Positions 1-5,182 of a stretch of DNA of 5,182 nucleotides are shown here, in pieces (positions within the stretch are counted from its first letter, which is position 1; every line of letters starts with the position of its first letter). Source of the stretch: Robiginitomaculum sp036478975 (lineage in GTDB: Bacteria > Pseudomonadota > Alphaproteobacteria > Caulobacterales > Maricaulaceae); the NCBI GenBank assembly GCA_036478975.1, contig JAZGFA010000126.1, forward strand, positions 1-5,182, read 5' to 3'. The notes under the pieces are model-generated. The model made no database searches, had not been told where the DNA came from, and was given only the letters and a program-made list of their open reading frames with translations. The position numbers and the translations under genes are program-made.

Positions 1-2
1 CA

Positions 3-923
3 ACAAGCGCATATGGTTCAGGTAATGGCATGTATGGCAATGGCCCGGTAACCCTTGGCGCAGGCACAAGCTACGGCGCGGCCGTTGGCTCAGTAGCCGG
101 CGGACAATATGCTCAATATGCTAGCAATGGCATGGGCGGATACGGCGTCAATGGCGGAGTGCAAACTATTCAAGGCGCGCCAATCTATGTGCGACGTCCT
201 TATCCAGTAGCGTTTAATGCCCCGCGTCTTCGCGTCGGCGGCTCTGCAATGCCTCTCGGTCTTGCAGGATTTGCAGGGCTTTCACAGTTTGCTAGCGGTG
301 AAGTGTTCACGGCTAAAGCTGCAGGGTTTTCAAAAAATGCAGACGGCACGCCTAATGTAGCCCGTAGCATATCTGCCTTGGATGGCATTGAGTATAAAGA
401 TGCCTTTAATGCCGGCAATGTGTTCGGCGGCGCCTTAGAATATGATGTGTCACGCGGCACGACCGTCTTTGCCGGTGCAAACATGGCTGAATATGAAGGT
501 CAGAACGTTCAAAACGGCACAATCACCGATAATTTGAATGCGGTAACTGAAGACGGCAATTATCAGTTTGGCGACATGAAAACTATGGGCGTAGAAGCGG
601 GCGTACGTCAATATGTCGGCAATAATATGGGCTTCCGTCCTTATGTTTCAGCCGCTGGCGGTTTCATGCATAATGATGAAGTGACGATGACAACTACGTC
701 TCATGGCGGAACGGTTGTGACCTCTCCAGAAAAGCAAGTGTTTATCGCTGAGGGATGGCAGCCAACGGCCGCCGGCATGATCGGCGCTGAAATGGCAATG
801 GGTAACAATGCCGCCATCGGTGTTGAAACTGGCCTTCGCTGGACATCTGATAAGAGTACCAATACTGAATCTGACAACACATGGTCAATTCCAGTTCAAG
901 TTCGCGGTCGCCTCGCTTTTTAA
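3..923 (+). CDS. Predicted outer-membrane beta-barrel protein, 5'-truncated by the window edge
   Basis: This reading frame is open from the first complete codon (position 3) to TAA at 921-923, giving 306 visible residues. The ATG at 30 is internal to the open frame and has no convincing ribosome site, so the true start and any signal peptide lie outside the window. Residues 1 to about 60 are rich in Gly, Tyr, Asn and Ala. A short basic Pro/Arg stretch (YVRRPYP) follows. The C-terminal half alternates polar and hydrophobic residues with short turns, as in amphipathic beta strands: blocks around GVEAGVRQY (residues 196-204), GFRPYV (210-215), GVETGLRW and the final SIPVQVRGRLAF. The last residue is Phe, the usual outer-membrane assembly signal. 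The downstream gene shares these blocks in the same order, so the two are paralogues. An OmpA/OmpW-like small barrel is the best structural guess. No specific family or ligand is recognised. Confidence 0.7.
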   Translation, partial: TSAYGSGNGMYGNGPVTLGAGTSYGAAVGSVAGGQYAQYASNGMGGYGVNGGVQTIQGAPIYVRRPYPVAFNAPRLRVGGSAMPLGLAGFAGLSQFASGEVFTAKAAGFSKNADGTPNVARSISALDGIEYKDAFNAGNVFGGALEYDVSRGTTVFAGANMAEYEGQNVQNGTITDNLNAVTEDGNYQFGDMKTMGVEAGVRQYVGNNMGFRPYVSAAGGFMHNDEVTMTTTSHGGTVVTSPEKQVFIAEGWQPTAAGMIGAEMAMGNNAAIGVETGLRWTSDKSTNTESDNTWSIPVQVRGRLAF

Positions 924-947
924 GCCCGCCACTAAAAACTTATAATT

Positions 948-984
948 AAAGCCCGGCCCCTGTTTCAGGGGCCGGGCTTTTTTT
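948..984 (+). terminator. Strong intrinsic terminator after the first barrel gene
   Basis: A perfect GC-rich stem pairs 948-962 with 966-980 around a 3-base TTT loop, and a run of seven T residues covers 978-984. It begins 24 bases after the stop codon of the upstream gene. The T run sits on the + strand side. The left side of the stem starts with only a short A run, so activity on the minus strand would be weaker. The structure should separate transcription of the two paralogous barrel genes. Confidence 0.95.
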
Positions 985-1171
985 ATGCCTAAATTCGGCG
1001 ATAAGTGTTCTTAAGCCTCTTTAGTGACGCTTTGTTAACCCTATCTCTTTGCGCAGCTTTAAGCTCGATATGTTTTATTGCGGTAAGGCAGCCGCTGGGG
1101 TGTGGCCTATAAATTGCAAAACACAGTTGTAGATTCCTTTGGCAAAGTTTTTTGTGCCGAAATAAAACAAC

Positions 1172-1175
1172 GGAG
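1172..1175 (+). promoter_or_regulatory. Ribosome binding site GGAG that sets the lipoprotein start
   Basis: GGAG lies 7 bases before the ATG at 1183. The same frame is open upstream to a GTG at 1102, but that longer form would put 27 mostly polar and charged residues before a perfect lipoprotein signal peptide. The GGAG site and the signal peptide together favour 1183. Confidence 0.85.
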
Positions 1176-1182
1176 ACATAAT

Positions 1183-2028
1183 ATGCGTATCTTTACTTTA
1201 TTAGCATTGGGCGTATCAACCATCGCGCTTTCAGGCTGTTCATTTATCAATGGCATTACTGGCGGTCATGGCCATAACCATCACCAAGCTTCAAACACAT
1301 ATGGCGGCACTTATAATGCGGGCAATGATGATTGCTGCGTAGGGCAGAAAGCTCTGAGCACATGGAACCTTGAAGGCGGCATTGGCAAAGACTTTACCGT
1401 AGGCGGCGACATGTTCACGGGTGACCAAGGTCACGCTAATATTCTTGGCCAAACCTTAAATTCTGTCAACATGAATGATGCTTATGATGCGGGTATCCGC
1501 GCGGCTATCGGCACGTCTTACGCGCTGAATCCTAACCGTAAAATCACAGGCCAAGTCGTTTATAACAAAGCCGAAGGCAATACGGTTACTTTGGGTCAGC
1601 AAGGGCTTAACGCACTTAGCGGCACATTTGGCGACTATGAGAGCCTCGGCGTTGAAGCGGGCTTGCGTCAGTATTTCACCCCGCGTGTTGTTGGTAGCAA
1701 TTTTGGCTTCCGTCCTTACGTTGAAGGTAAAATGGGCGTAGCAAAGGTGAAGGACATTGACCTTACCCATAGCCAAGCCAATGTTGTTGGCGCGACCACG
1801 ACTGAATTTTATGATGGTGGCTGGGTTCCATCCGTAGCGGGTCTTGTCGGCGTTGAAACAATCGTCGCCAAACGCGCAACCATCGGCCTTGAAACGGGTA
1901 TCCGTTTTAGCCAAGGCCTTGATAGCGCCGATAACCTTCTTACAAATTCTCCGCAATTTGGCGGAACTAATAATGGCGGCGAGCGCTGGTCTGTTCCAGT
2001 AACTCTGCGCGGCCGTTACCGTTTCTAA
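1183..2028 (+). CDS. Outer-membrane lipoprotein with a predicted beta-barrel domain, paralogue of the upstream gene
   Basis: The product is 281 residues and complete. Residues 1-19 form a type II signal peptide: MR, a hydrophobic core, and the lipobox L-S-G-C with the lipidated Cys at 19. Residue +2 is Ser, not Asp, which by the Lol rule known from E. coli favours the outer membrane. A linker with HGHNHH (residues 29-34) and a DDCC pair (Cys 51-52) follows. From about residue 60 the sequence reads as about eight amphipathic strands with turns, including GVEAGLRQY (156-164), GFRPYV (175-180), GVETIV, GLETGIRF and a final VPVTLRGRYRF ending in Phe. These blocks match the upstream gene in order and spacing. 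It has its own ribosome site and is bounded by terminators on both sides, so it is probably transcribed alone. The His and Cys cluster could bind metal, but that is speculation. Function is unknown; the envelope location is well supported. Confidence 0.88.
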   Translation: MRIFTLLALGVSTIALSGCSFINGITGGHGHNHHQASNTYGGTYNAGNDDCCVGQKALSTWNLEGGIGKDFTVGGDMFTGDQGHANILGQTLNSVNMNDAYDAGIRAAIGTSYALNPNRKITGQVVYNKAEGNTVTLGQQGLNALSGTFGDYESLGVEAGLRQYFTPRVVGSNFGFRPYVEGKMGVAKVKDIDLTHSQANVVGATTTEFYDGGWVPSVAGLVGVETIVAKRATIGLETGIRFSQGLDSADNLLTNSPQFGGTNNGGERWSVPVTLRGRYRF

Positions 2029-2032
2029 AAAT

Positions 2033-2059
2033 TTAGGTAGGCGGGGCGCGCCTGCCTAA
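2033..2059 (+). other. Hairpin just after the lipoprotein gene, no T run
   Basis: The inverted repeat pairs 2033-2042 with 2050-2059 (10 pairs, one of them G-T) and can add 2043-2049, leaving a 5-base loop. It begins 5 bases after the stop codon. No T run follows, so it is not a classical terminator. It could protect the 3' end of the message or be part of a larger 3' structure. Confidence 0.6.
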
Positions 2060-2070
2060 CACTTTCCCGT

Positions 2071-2101
2071 TCACTTGCCTTGGGGGGCTTTGCGCAAGTG
2101 A
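2071..2101 (+). other. Second hairpin in the 3' region
   Basis: TCACTTGC at 2071-2078 pairs perfectly with GCAAGTGA at 2094-2101 across a 15-base loop that contains six consecutive G residues (2082-2087). No T run follows. It lies between the hairpin at 2033-2059 and the terminator at 2109-2139. Confidence 0.55.
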
Positions 2102-2108
2102 TAGGGCT

Positions 2109-2139
2109 AAACCTCGGCGGTCACCGTCGAGGTTTTTTT
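2109..2139 (+). terminator. Intrinsic terminator of the lipoprotein gene
   Basis: The stem pairs 2109-2120 with 2124-2135 (12 pairs including one G-T) around a 3-base TCA loop, with seven T residues at 2133-2139. It is oriented for + strand transcription and lies about 80 bases after the stop codon. Read on the minus strand, the same hairpin is followed by only three T residues, so it may also weakly stop transcription of the convergent DUF885 gene, for which no other terminator is visible. Confidence 0.9.
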
Positions 2140-2162
2140 ATGACTAGAATTTATATATAGAG

Positions 2163-3971
2163 TTAGGGGGCGGGGATTTGTGCCGGAGTGCTCTCTTGCT
2201 GCGTTCTAATCCAGCTATCAATGCGCGCTTCTAAAATTCCCAACGGCATAGCGCCGTCAACAAGCACGGCGTCATGGAATTCACGGATGTCAAATTTGTT
2301 CCCAAGGGCCGCTTCCGCGCGGGCGCGCAACTCTACGATTTTAAGTTCACCCATTTTATAGGCCAGAGCCTGTCCCGGCCATGAAATATAACGCTCGGTC
2401 TCGGTTTTTATATTATGGGGCGCGAGGGCGGAGTTTTCCAGTAGGCAGGCCTGCGCGCGTTCACGGCTCCAGCCCTTATAGTGTATGCCCGTATCCATGA
2501 CGAGGCGGCACGCGCGCCACATCTCATAGGTAAGACGGCCAAAGCGCTCATAGGGCGTGCGGTAAATCCCCATTTCTTCGCCAAGTTTTTCCGCATAAAG
2601 CCCCCAGCCTTCGCCATAAGCATGGGGGTAGAGTTCCTGGCGAAATTGCGGCACGCCTTCTTGCTCCGCTGCCAGAGAAATTTGGTGGTGATGGCCCGGC
2701 ACGCCTTCATGCAAGGTTAGGGCGGGAAGGTTATAAAGCGGGCGCTGCTTTAGATTATAGGTGTTGACCACATAATTACCGGCCTTGCCTTGTTTGGCAT
2801 TGCCGCTAAAATAACGGCCTGTCGTATAGTTTTGCTCCAAATTCTTTGGCACGGCCATGACGCCATAGGAAAGGCGCGGTAGAGTTTTGAAATATTCGGG
2901 CATTTTTCCGTCAACGCGTTTGGCAATCCACGCCGCGTGCATCAAAAGCTCTTCGCGGCTTTTAGGGTAAAACTGCTCATCCGTGCGCAGGAAATTTATA
3001 AAGTCGGCGAAGCTGCCCTCAAATTCCGTCTCTTTAATAATCGCGTCCATCTGCCCGCGAATGCGCGCAACTTCGGTAAGGCCCAGTGCGTGAACCGCGT
3101 CGGGGGTAATGTCGATCGTGGTGTAATATTTGACCAGAGCTTCATATTGCGCCTTGCCGCCGGGCAGGCTTGACAGGCCGATATTAGGCCGCGCTTTGGG
3201 CAGGTAGTCCGTCTCCATAAAATTGAGCAAGCGGCGATAGGCCGGCATGACAATCGTGTCCATTGTCTCTAGGCCTTGGCGTTTTATCTCTGCGCGTAGT
3301 GGCTCTGGTAGGCGCGTATTGACATCCATGAACGGGGCGGCAAGGGGGTGATCTTCGGGGGCGATAGCGGTGAGGTTTTCAACCCCGGTTATCACGCTGG
3401 GCATAATCTCAGCAGGAGCAGTAAAGCCTGCCTTTATCCCGCGCCGCATATTATTTTGGTGTTGCTCAAAAAAGCGCGGTAACTCCTTGAGGCGGTCCGT
3501 ATAGGAGGCGTAATCCTGCGCGCTATCGAAACGAATTTGCTGCGTCATATAAGTGAGGTTGGAGTAAAACCCGCTATCATTGGTAAAGGGAATACGCCCG
3601 CCATCCATTTTTGCACTCAGCGCGCTTTGGCCAAGCACAAAGCCGAGTAATTGGTAATTAAGCTGCTCAAATTCATTCATGCCTTCTACTGGCAGGGCCT
3701 TATAACGCGCCATGAAACGACTATTGGCTTGGGCTTGTTTATGGGTGGCTTGAATGCTCACTATAGGCAGGTGCCGCGCCGCTTCCGCGTCGCCCTCAAG
3801 GCTAGCGGAAATGGGATCAAAACTCATATTGGATGTGTGAATATCGGCGATAAGCGCGTCTAGGGCGGCCCCGGAACGGGTAGGCTCATGGGGGAACGCC
3901 TCTACGGTTTTAGCAGAAAAATTAAAGCTGCTTGCAAGCAAAGCTGTCATCATTAAAGCGCGTAATTTCAT
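2163..3971 (-). CDS. Secreted DUF885-family protein, putative zinc peptidase-like enzyme
   Basis: The product is 602 residues when started at the ATG ending at 3971. That start has AAGGA 7 bases upstream and gives a clean signal peptide: MKLR, then a hydrophobic core, with cleavage likely after V-E-A (residue 25). There is no lipobox Cys, so a soluble periplasmic or exported protein is expected. A GTG at 3992 would add seven residues and is less likely. Family signatures of DUF885 (COG4805) are intact: HEGVPGHHH at residues 421-429, YGEGWGLYAE just downstream (about 452-461), and PGQALAYKMG near the C terminus (532-541). About 600 residues is usual for the family. The HE...HH and downstream Glu pattern resembles zinc-metallopeptidase active sites, but the substrate is not established from sequence. 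It is convergent with the barrel gene and divergent from queC, so it is a single-gene unit with no visible functional partner. Family membership is firm; peptidase activity is inferred. Confidence 0.92.
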   Translation of the reverse strand: MKLRALMMTALLASSFNFSAKTVEAFPHEPTRSGAALDALIADIHTSNMSFDPISASLEGDAEAARHLPIVSIQATHKQAQANSRFMARYKALPVEGMNEFEQLNYQLLGFVLGQSALSAKMDGGRIPFTNDSGFYSNLTYMTQQIRFDSAQDYASYTDRLKELPRFFEQHQNNMRRGIKAGFTAPAEIMPSVITGVENLTAIAPEDHPLAAPFMDVNTRLPEPLRAEIKRQGLETMDTIVMPAYRRLLNFMETDYLPKARPNIGLSSLPGGKAQYEALVKYYTTIDITPDAVHALGLTEVARIRGQMDAIIKETEFEGSFADFINFLRTDEQFYPKSREELLMHAAWIAKRVDGKMPEYFKTLPRLSYGVMAVPKNLEQNYTTGRYFSGNAKQGKAGNYVVNTYNLKQRPLYNLPALTLHEGVPGHHHQISLAAEQEGVPQFRQELYPHAYGEGWGLYAEKLGEEMGIYRTPYERFGRLTYEMWRACRLVMDTGIHYKGWSRERAQACLLENSALAPHNIKTETERYISWPGQALAYKMGELKIVELRARAEAALGNKFDIREFHDAVLVDGAMPLGILEARIDSWIRTQQESTPAQIPAP

Positions 3972-3978
3972 TTCCGTA

Positions 3979-3983
3979 TCCTT
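3979..3983 (-). promoter_or_regulatory. Ribosome binding site AAGGA for the DUF885 gene
   Basis: Read on the minus strand, AAGGA lies 7 bases before the ATG at 3971-3969. This placement supports that ATG over the in-frame GTG at 3992-3990, which has no comparable purine-rich site and would displace the signal peptide. Confidence 0.8.
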
Positions 3984-4005
3984 GCTTGTCACCTATAGCG
4001 TTAAT

Positions 4006-4042
4006 CCTTACCCGTAATGGCCGGTTAGGCCAAGGGGTAAGG
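4006..4042. repeat. Two-part hairpin in the divergent intergenic region
   Basis: The outer arms CCTTACCC (4006-4013) and GGGTAAGG (4035-4042) pair perfectly over 8 bases. After a small internal loop (4014-4017 and 4033-4034), an inner stem TGGCC (4018-4022) pairs with GGCCA (4028-4032) around a 5-base loop. No T run follows on either strand. It lies 35 bases upstream of the DUF885 start and about 100 bases upstream of queC. It could be part of a DUF885 leader RNA or a protein binding site; the sequence does not decide. Confidence 0.5.
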
Positions 4043-4069
4043 GGGGATAGGCTGTGTTTTCCCGCGGCG

Positions 4070-4098
4070 GCCCGCATTGACGCAAGGCATATGCGGGC
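4070..4098. promoter_or_regulatory. Palindrome overlapping the predicted queC promoter, possible operator
   Basis: GCCCGCAT (4070-4077) and its exact reverse complement ATGCGGGC (4091-4098) are separated by 13 bases. The palindrome covers the predicted -35 element and most of the spacer to the -10. It sits inside a wider inverted repeat, GATAGGC (4046-4052) with GCCTATC (4109-4115). The position suits a repressor site, or a structured leader if transcription starts further upstream. No regulator is identified. Confidence 0.45.
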
Positions 4099-4105
4099 TT
4101 ATTAA
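4077..4105 (+). promoter_or_regulatory. Candidate sigma-70-type promoter for queC-queE
   Basis: TTGACG at 4077-4082 (five of six matches to TTGACA) is followed after 17 bases by TATTAA at 4100-4105 (four of six matches to TATAAT). Transcription would start near 4112 and leave a leader of about 30 bases containing AAAGG (4131-4135), 6 bases before the queC ATG. The spacing is ideal, but the -10 is imperfect. Confidence 0.5.
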
Positions 4106-4141
4106 CCCGCCTATCGCCATTTATAAAACCAAAGGTCATCC

Positions 4142-4846
4142 ATGAACCCTAACTCTAAAGCTCTCATTCTGTTTTCCGGCGGGCAAGACAGCGCGACCTG
4201 TTTGGCGTGGGCGCTAGAGCGTTACGATTATGTGGAGACGGTGGGTTTTGACTATGGTCAGCGCCATAGCGTGGAAATGCAATGCCGCCAAGATGTCCTG
4301 TCCGCGTTTAAAAAGCAGTTCTCGAAATGGGGGGAGCGCATTGGCCGTGACCATATTGTTGACCTCTCGGCGCTCGGCGCCATTAGCGATACGGCGCTCA
4401 CCCGCGATATTGAAATCACTTTATCTGAGGGTGGCTTGCCGTCCACATTCGTGCCGGGCCGTAATTTGATATTTCTCAATTTCGCCGCCGCCATCGGCTA
4501 TCGGCGCGGGCTTACCACATTGGTGGCGGGCATGTGTGAGGCGGATTTTTCCGGCTATCCCGATTGCCGCAAGGACACATTAGACGCGACAATGCGCTCT
4601 ATCAGCCTTGGCATGGATATGGATTTTACCCTAGAGACCCCGCTTATGCATGTGAGCAAGGCGGGGGCGTGGGAGATGGCGGAGCGGCTCGGCGGGGCGG
4701 ATTTAGTCGAGCTTATCCGTACTGTCACCCATACGTGTTATATGGGCGAGCGCGGGGAGCTGCGCGATTGGGGCTATGGCTGCGGGGTCTGCCCGGCCTG
4801 TGATTTACGCGCTAAGGGCTGGGAGGGTTATGCTCGTGGTTTATAG
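4142..4846 (+). CDS. queC: 7-cyano-7-deazaguanine (preQ0) synthase QueC
   Basis: QueC is a cytoplasmic enzyme that converts 7-carboxy-7-deazaguanine to preQ0 with ATP and ammonia, a step of queuosine biosynthesis. The 234-residue product is full length for the family. It shows the PP-loop SGGQDS (residues 12-17) for ATP binding, DYGQRH (37-42), FVPGRN (103-108) and DFSGYPDCR (135-143). The zinc site is formed by Cys 199, 214, 217 and 220 in the pattern C-X14-C-X2-C-X2-C. The ATG at 4142 has AAAGG 6 bases upstream and places the PP-loop at the normal distance from the N terminus. The stop codon lies inside the start of queE, so the two genes overlap by 17 bases and are co-transcribed. A promoter candidate and a palindrome lie just upstream. 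No preQ1 riboswitch was recognised in the leader. Identity is very secure. Confidence 0.98.
   Translation: MNPNSKALILFSGGQDSATCLAWALERYDYVETVGFDYGQRHSVEMQCRQDVLSAFKKQFSKWGERIGRDHIVDLSALGAISDTALTRDIEITLSEGGLPSTFVPGRNLIFLNFAAAIGYRRGLTTLVAGMCEADFSGYPDCRKDTLDATMRSISLGMDMDFTLETPLMHVSKAGAWEMAERLGGADLVELIRTVTHTCYMGERGELRDWGYGCGVCPACDLRAKGWEGYARGL
4822..4826 (+). promoter_or_regulatory. Ribosome binding site of queE, inside queC, with unusual spacing
   Basis: GGAGG at 4822-4826 lies only 3 bases before the ATG at 4830, which is short, and 9 bases before an in-frame GTG at 4836. AAGGG at 4814-4818 is 11 bases from the ATG. Either start keeps the whole enzyme core, and the N terminus differs by two residues. 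Initiation probably benefits from ribosomes finishing queC. Confidence 0.6.
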
Positions 4847-5182
4847 CGTCAAAGAAATGTTTTTAACCGTGCAGGGCGAGGGCGCGCAGGCGGGAATGCC
4901 CGCCGTGTTTTTACGCTTTGCCGGCTGTAATTTGTGGAACGGGCTAGAGCGCGACCGCGCGCAGGCCGTATGTAAATTTTGCGATACGGATTTCATCGGC
5001 ACGGACGGCACGGGCGGGGGGCAGTTCGATAGCGCGCAGGATTTGGCTAAGGCCGTGCGCGGCTATTGGCCGCAGGACGTAGAGGGCGAAGTGCTTGGAA
5101 CGCCGTGGATTGTGTGTACGGGCGGAGAGCCGTTTTTGCAGTTAAATTATGCTTTGATAGACGCGCTGCATGAAGCCGGATT
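4830..5182 (+). CDS. queE: 7-carboxy-7-deazaguanine synthase QueE, 3'-truncated by the window edge
   Basis: QueE is a radical SAM enzyme that converts 6-carboxy-tetrahydropterin to 7-carboxy-7-deazaguanine, the substrate of QueC, so the two neighbours perform consecutive steps. The visible 117 residues are about the first half of a protein usually a little over 200 residues. Near the N terminus is the QueE signature FLTVQGEG (residues 11-18). AGCNLW opens the iron-sulfur loop, with Cys 33, Cys 48 and Cys 51 in the pattern C-X14-C-X2-C, followed by DTDF. This longer loop, in place of the canonical C-X3-C-X2-C, is known from the Burkholderia multivorans enzyme. TGGEP (97-101) is the GGEP motif that contacts SAM. 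ATG 4830 is preferred; GTG 4836 is a close alternative. The frame is open to the right edge, and the gene overlaps queC by 17 bases. Confidence 0.97.
   Translation, partial: MLVVYSVKEMFLTVQGEGAQAGMPAVFLRFAGCNLWNGLERDRAQAVCKFCDTDFIGTDGTGGGQFDSAQDLAKAVRGYWPQDVEGEVLGTPWIVCTGGEPFLQLNYALIDALHEAG

Noticed and set aside
30..32. ATG at 30 as the start of the first barrel gene
   Set aside because: The frame stays open to the left edge with similar Gly/Tyr-rich composition, there is no ribosome site before it, and the resulting protein would lack a signal peptide.
1108..1113. TATAAA as a -10 element for the lipoprotein gene
   Set aside because: No acceptable -35 lies 16-18 bases upstream, and no extended -10 TG is present. 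The true promoter in 985-1182 could not be placed.
1137..1153. Small hairpin CTTT-GGC-AAAG followed by six T residues in the lipoprotein leader
   Set aside because: The stem has only four pairs, three of them A-T, which is too weak to call an attenuator.
1102..1182. GTG at 1102 as start of the lipoprotein
   Set aside because: It would place 27 mostly polar and charged residues before a perfect type II signal peptide, and GGAG sits at the right distance from ATG 1183.
1456..1956. 166-codon minus-strand open frame inside the lipoprotein gene
   Set aside because: It lies fully within a well-supported gene on the other strand, its Cys/Arg/Lys/Ala-rich composition looks like a shadow, and no ribosome site or family motif was seen.
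2481..2720. Short open frames within the DUF885 gene on both strands
   Set aside because: They are frame shadows of a full-length gene with intact family motifs, without ribosome sites or recognisable domains.
4043..4141. preQ1 riboswitch in the queC leader
   Set aside because: The inverted repeats do not match the preQ1-I consensus I know (short stem, C-rich loop and A-rich tail ending in CUAA), and I could not fit the other preQ1 classes either.

Overview
The window appears to come from a Gram-negative bacterium, most likely an alphaproteobacterium. This is inferred from an outer-membrane lipoprotein signal, beta-barrel proteins ending in phenylalanine, a secreted DUF885 protein, and a QueE with the long cluster loop (C-X14-C-X2-C). 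No rRNA or other phylogenetic marker is present, so the assignment is tentative.

Left part (1-2139, + strand): two consecutive genes encode related predicted outer-membrane beta-barrel proteins. The first is cut by the left window edge and ends at a very strong intrinsic terminator (948-984). The second (1183-2028) is complete. It starts with a lipoprotein signal peptide (L-S-G-C), has a His-rich linker and a Cys pair, and then follows the same C-terminal barrel pattern as its neighbour. Its 3' side carries three successive hairpins, the last a good intrinsic terminator (2109-2139). The terminator between the genes suggests separate transcription.

Middle (2163-3971, - strand): a complete, secreted DUF885-family protein with an intact HEGVPGHHH motif, convergent with the barrel genes. 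It is probably a periplasmic zinc peptidase-like enzyme of unknown substrate.

Right part (3972-5182): a 170-bp divergent intergenic region with two inverted-repeat structures and a plausible promoter leads into queC (4142-4846) and the overlapping start of queE (from 4830, cut by the right edge). QueE and QueC catalyse successive steps in making the 7-deazaguanine precursor preQ0 for queuosine tRNA modification, so these two form an operon.

I see no mobile element, CRISPR array, tRNA or rRNA. The least ordinary items are the lipidated beta-barrel paralogue, the palindrome overlapping the predicted queC promoter, and the three-hairpin 3' region. I do not see strong evidence for a wholly new multi-gene system.
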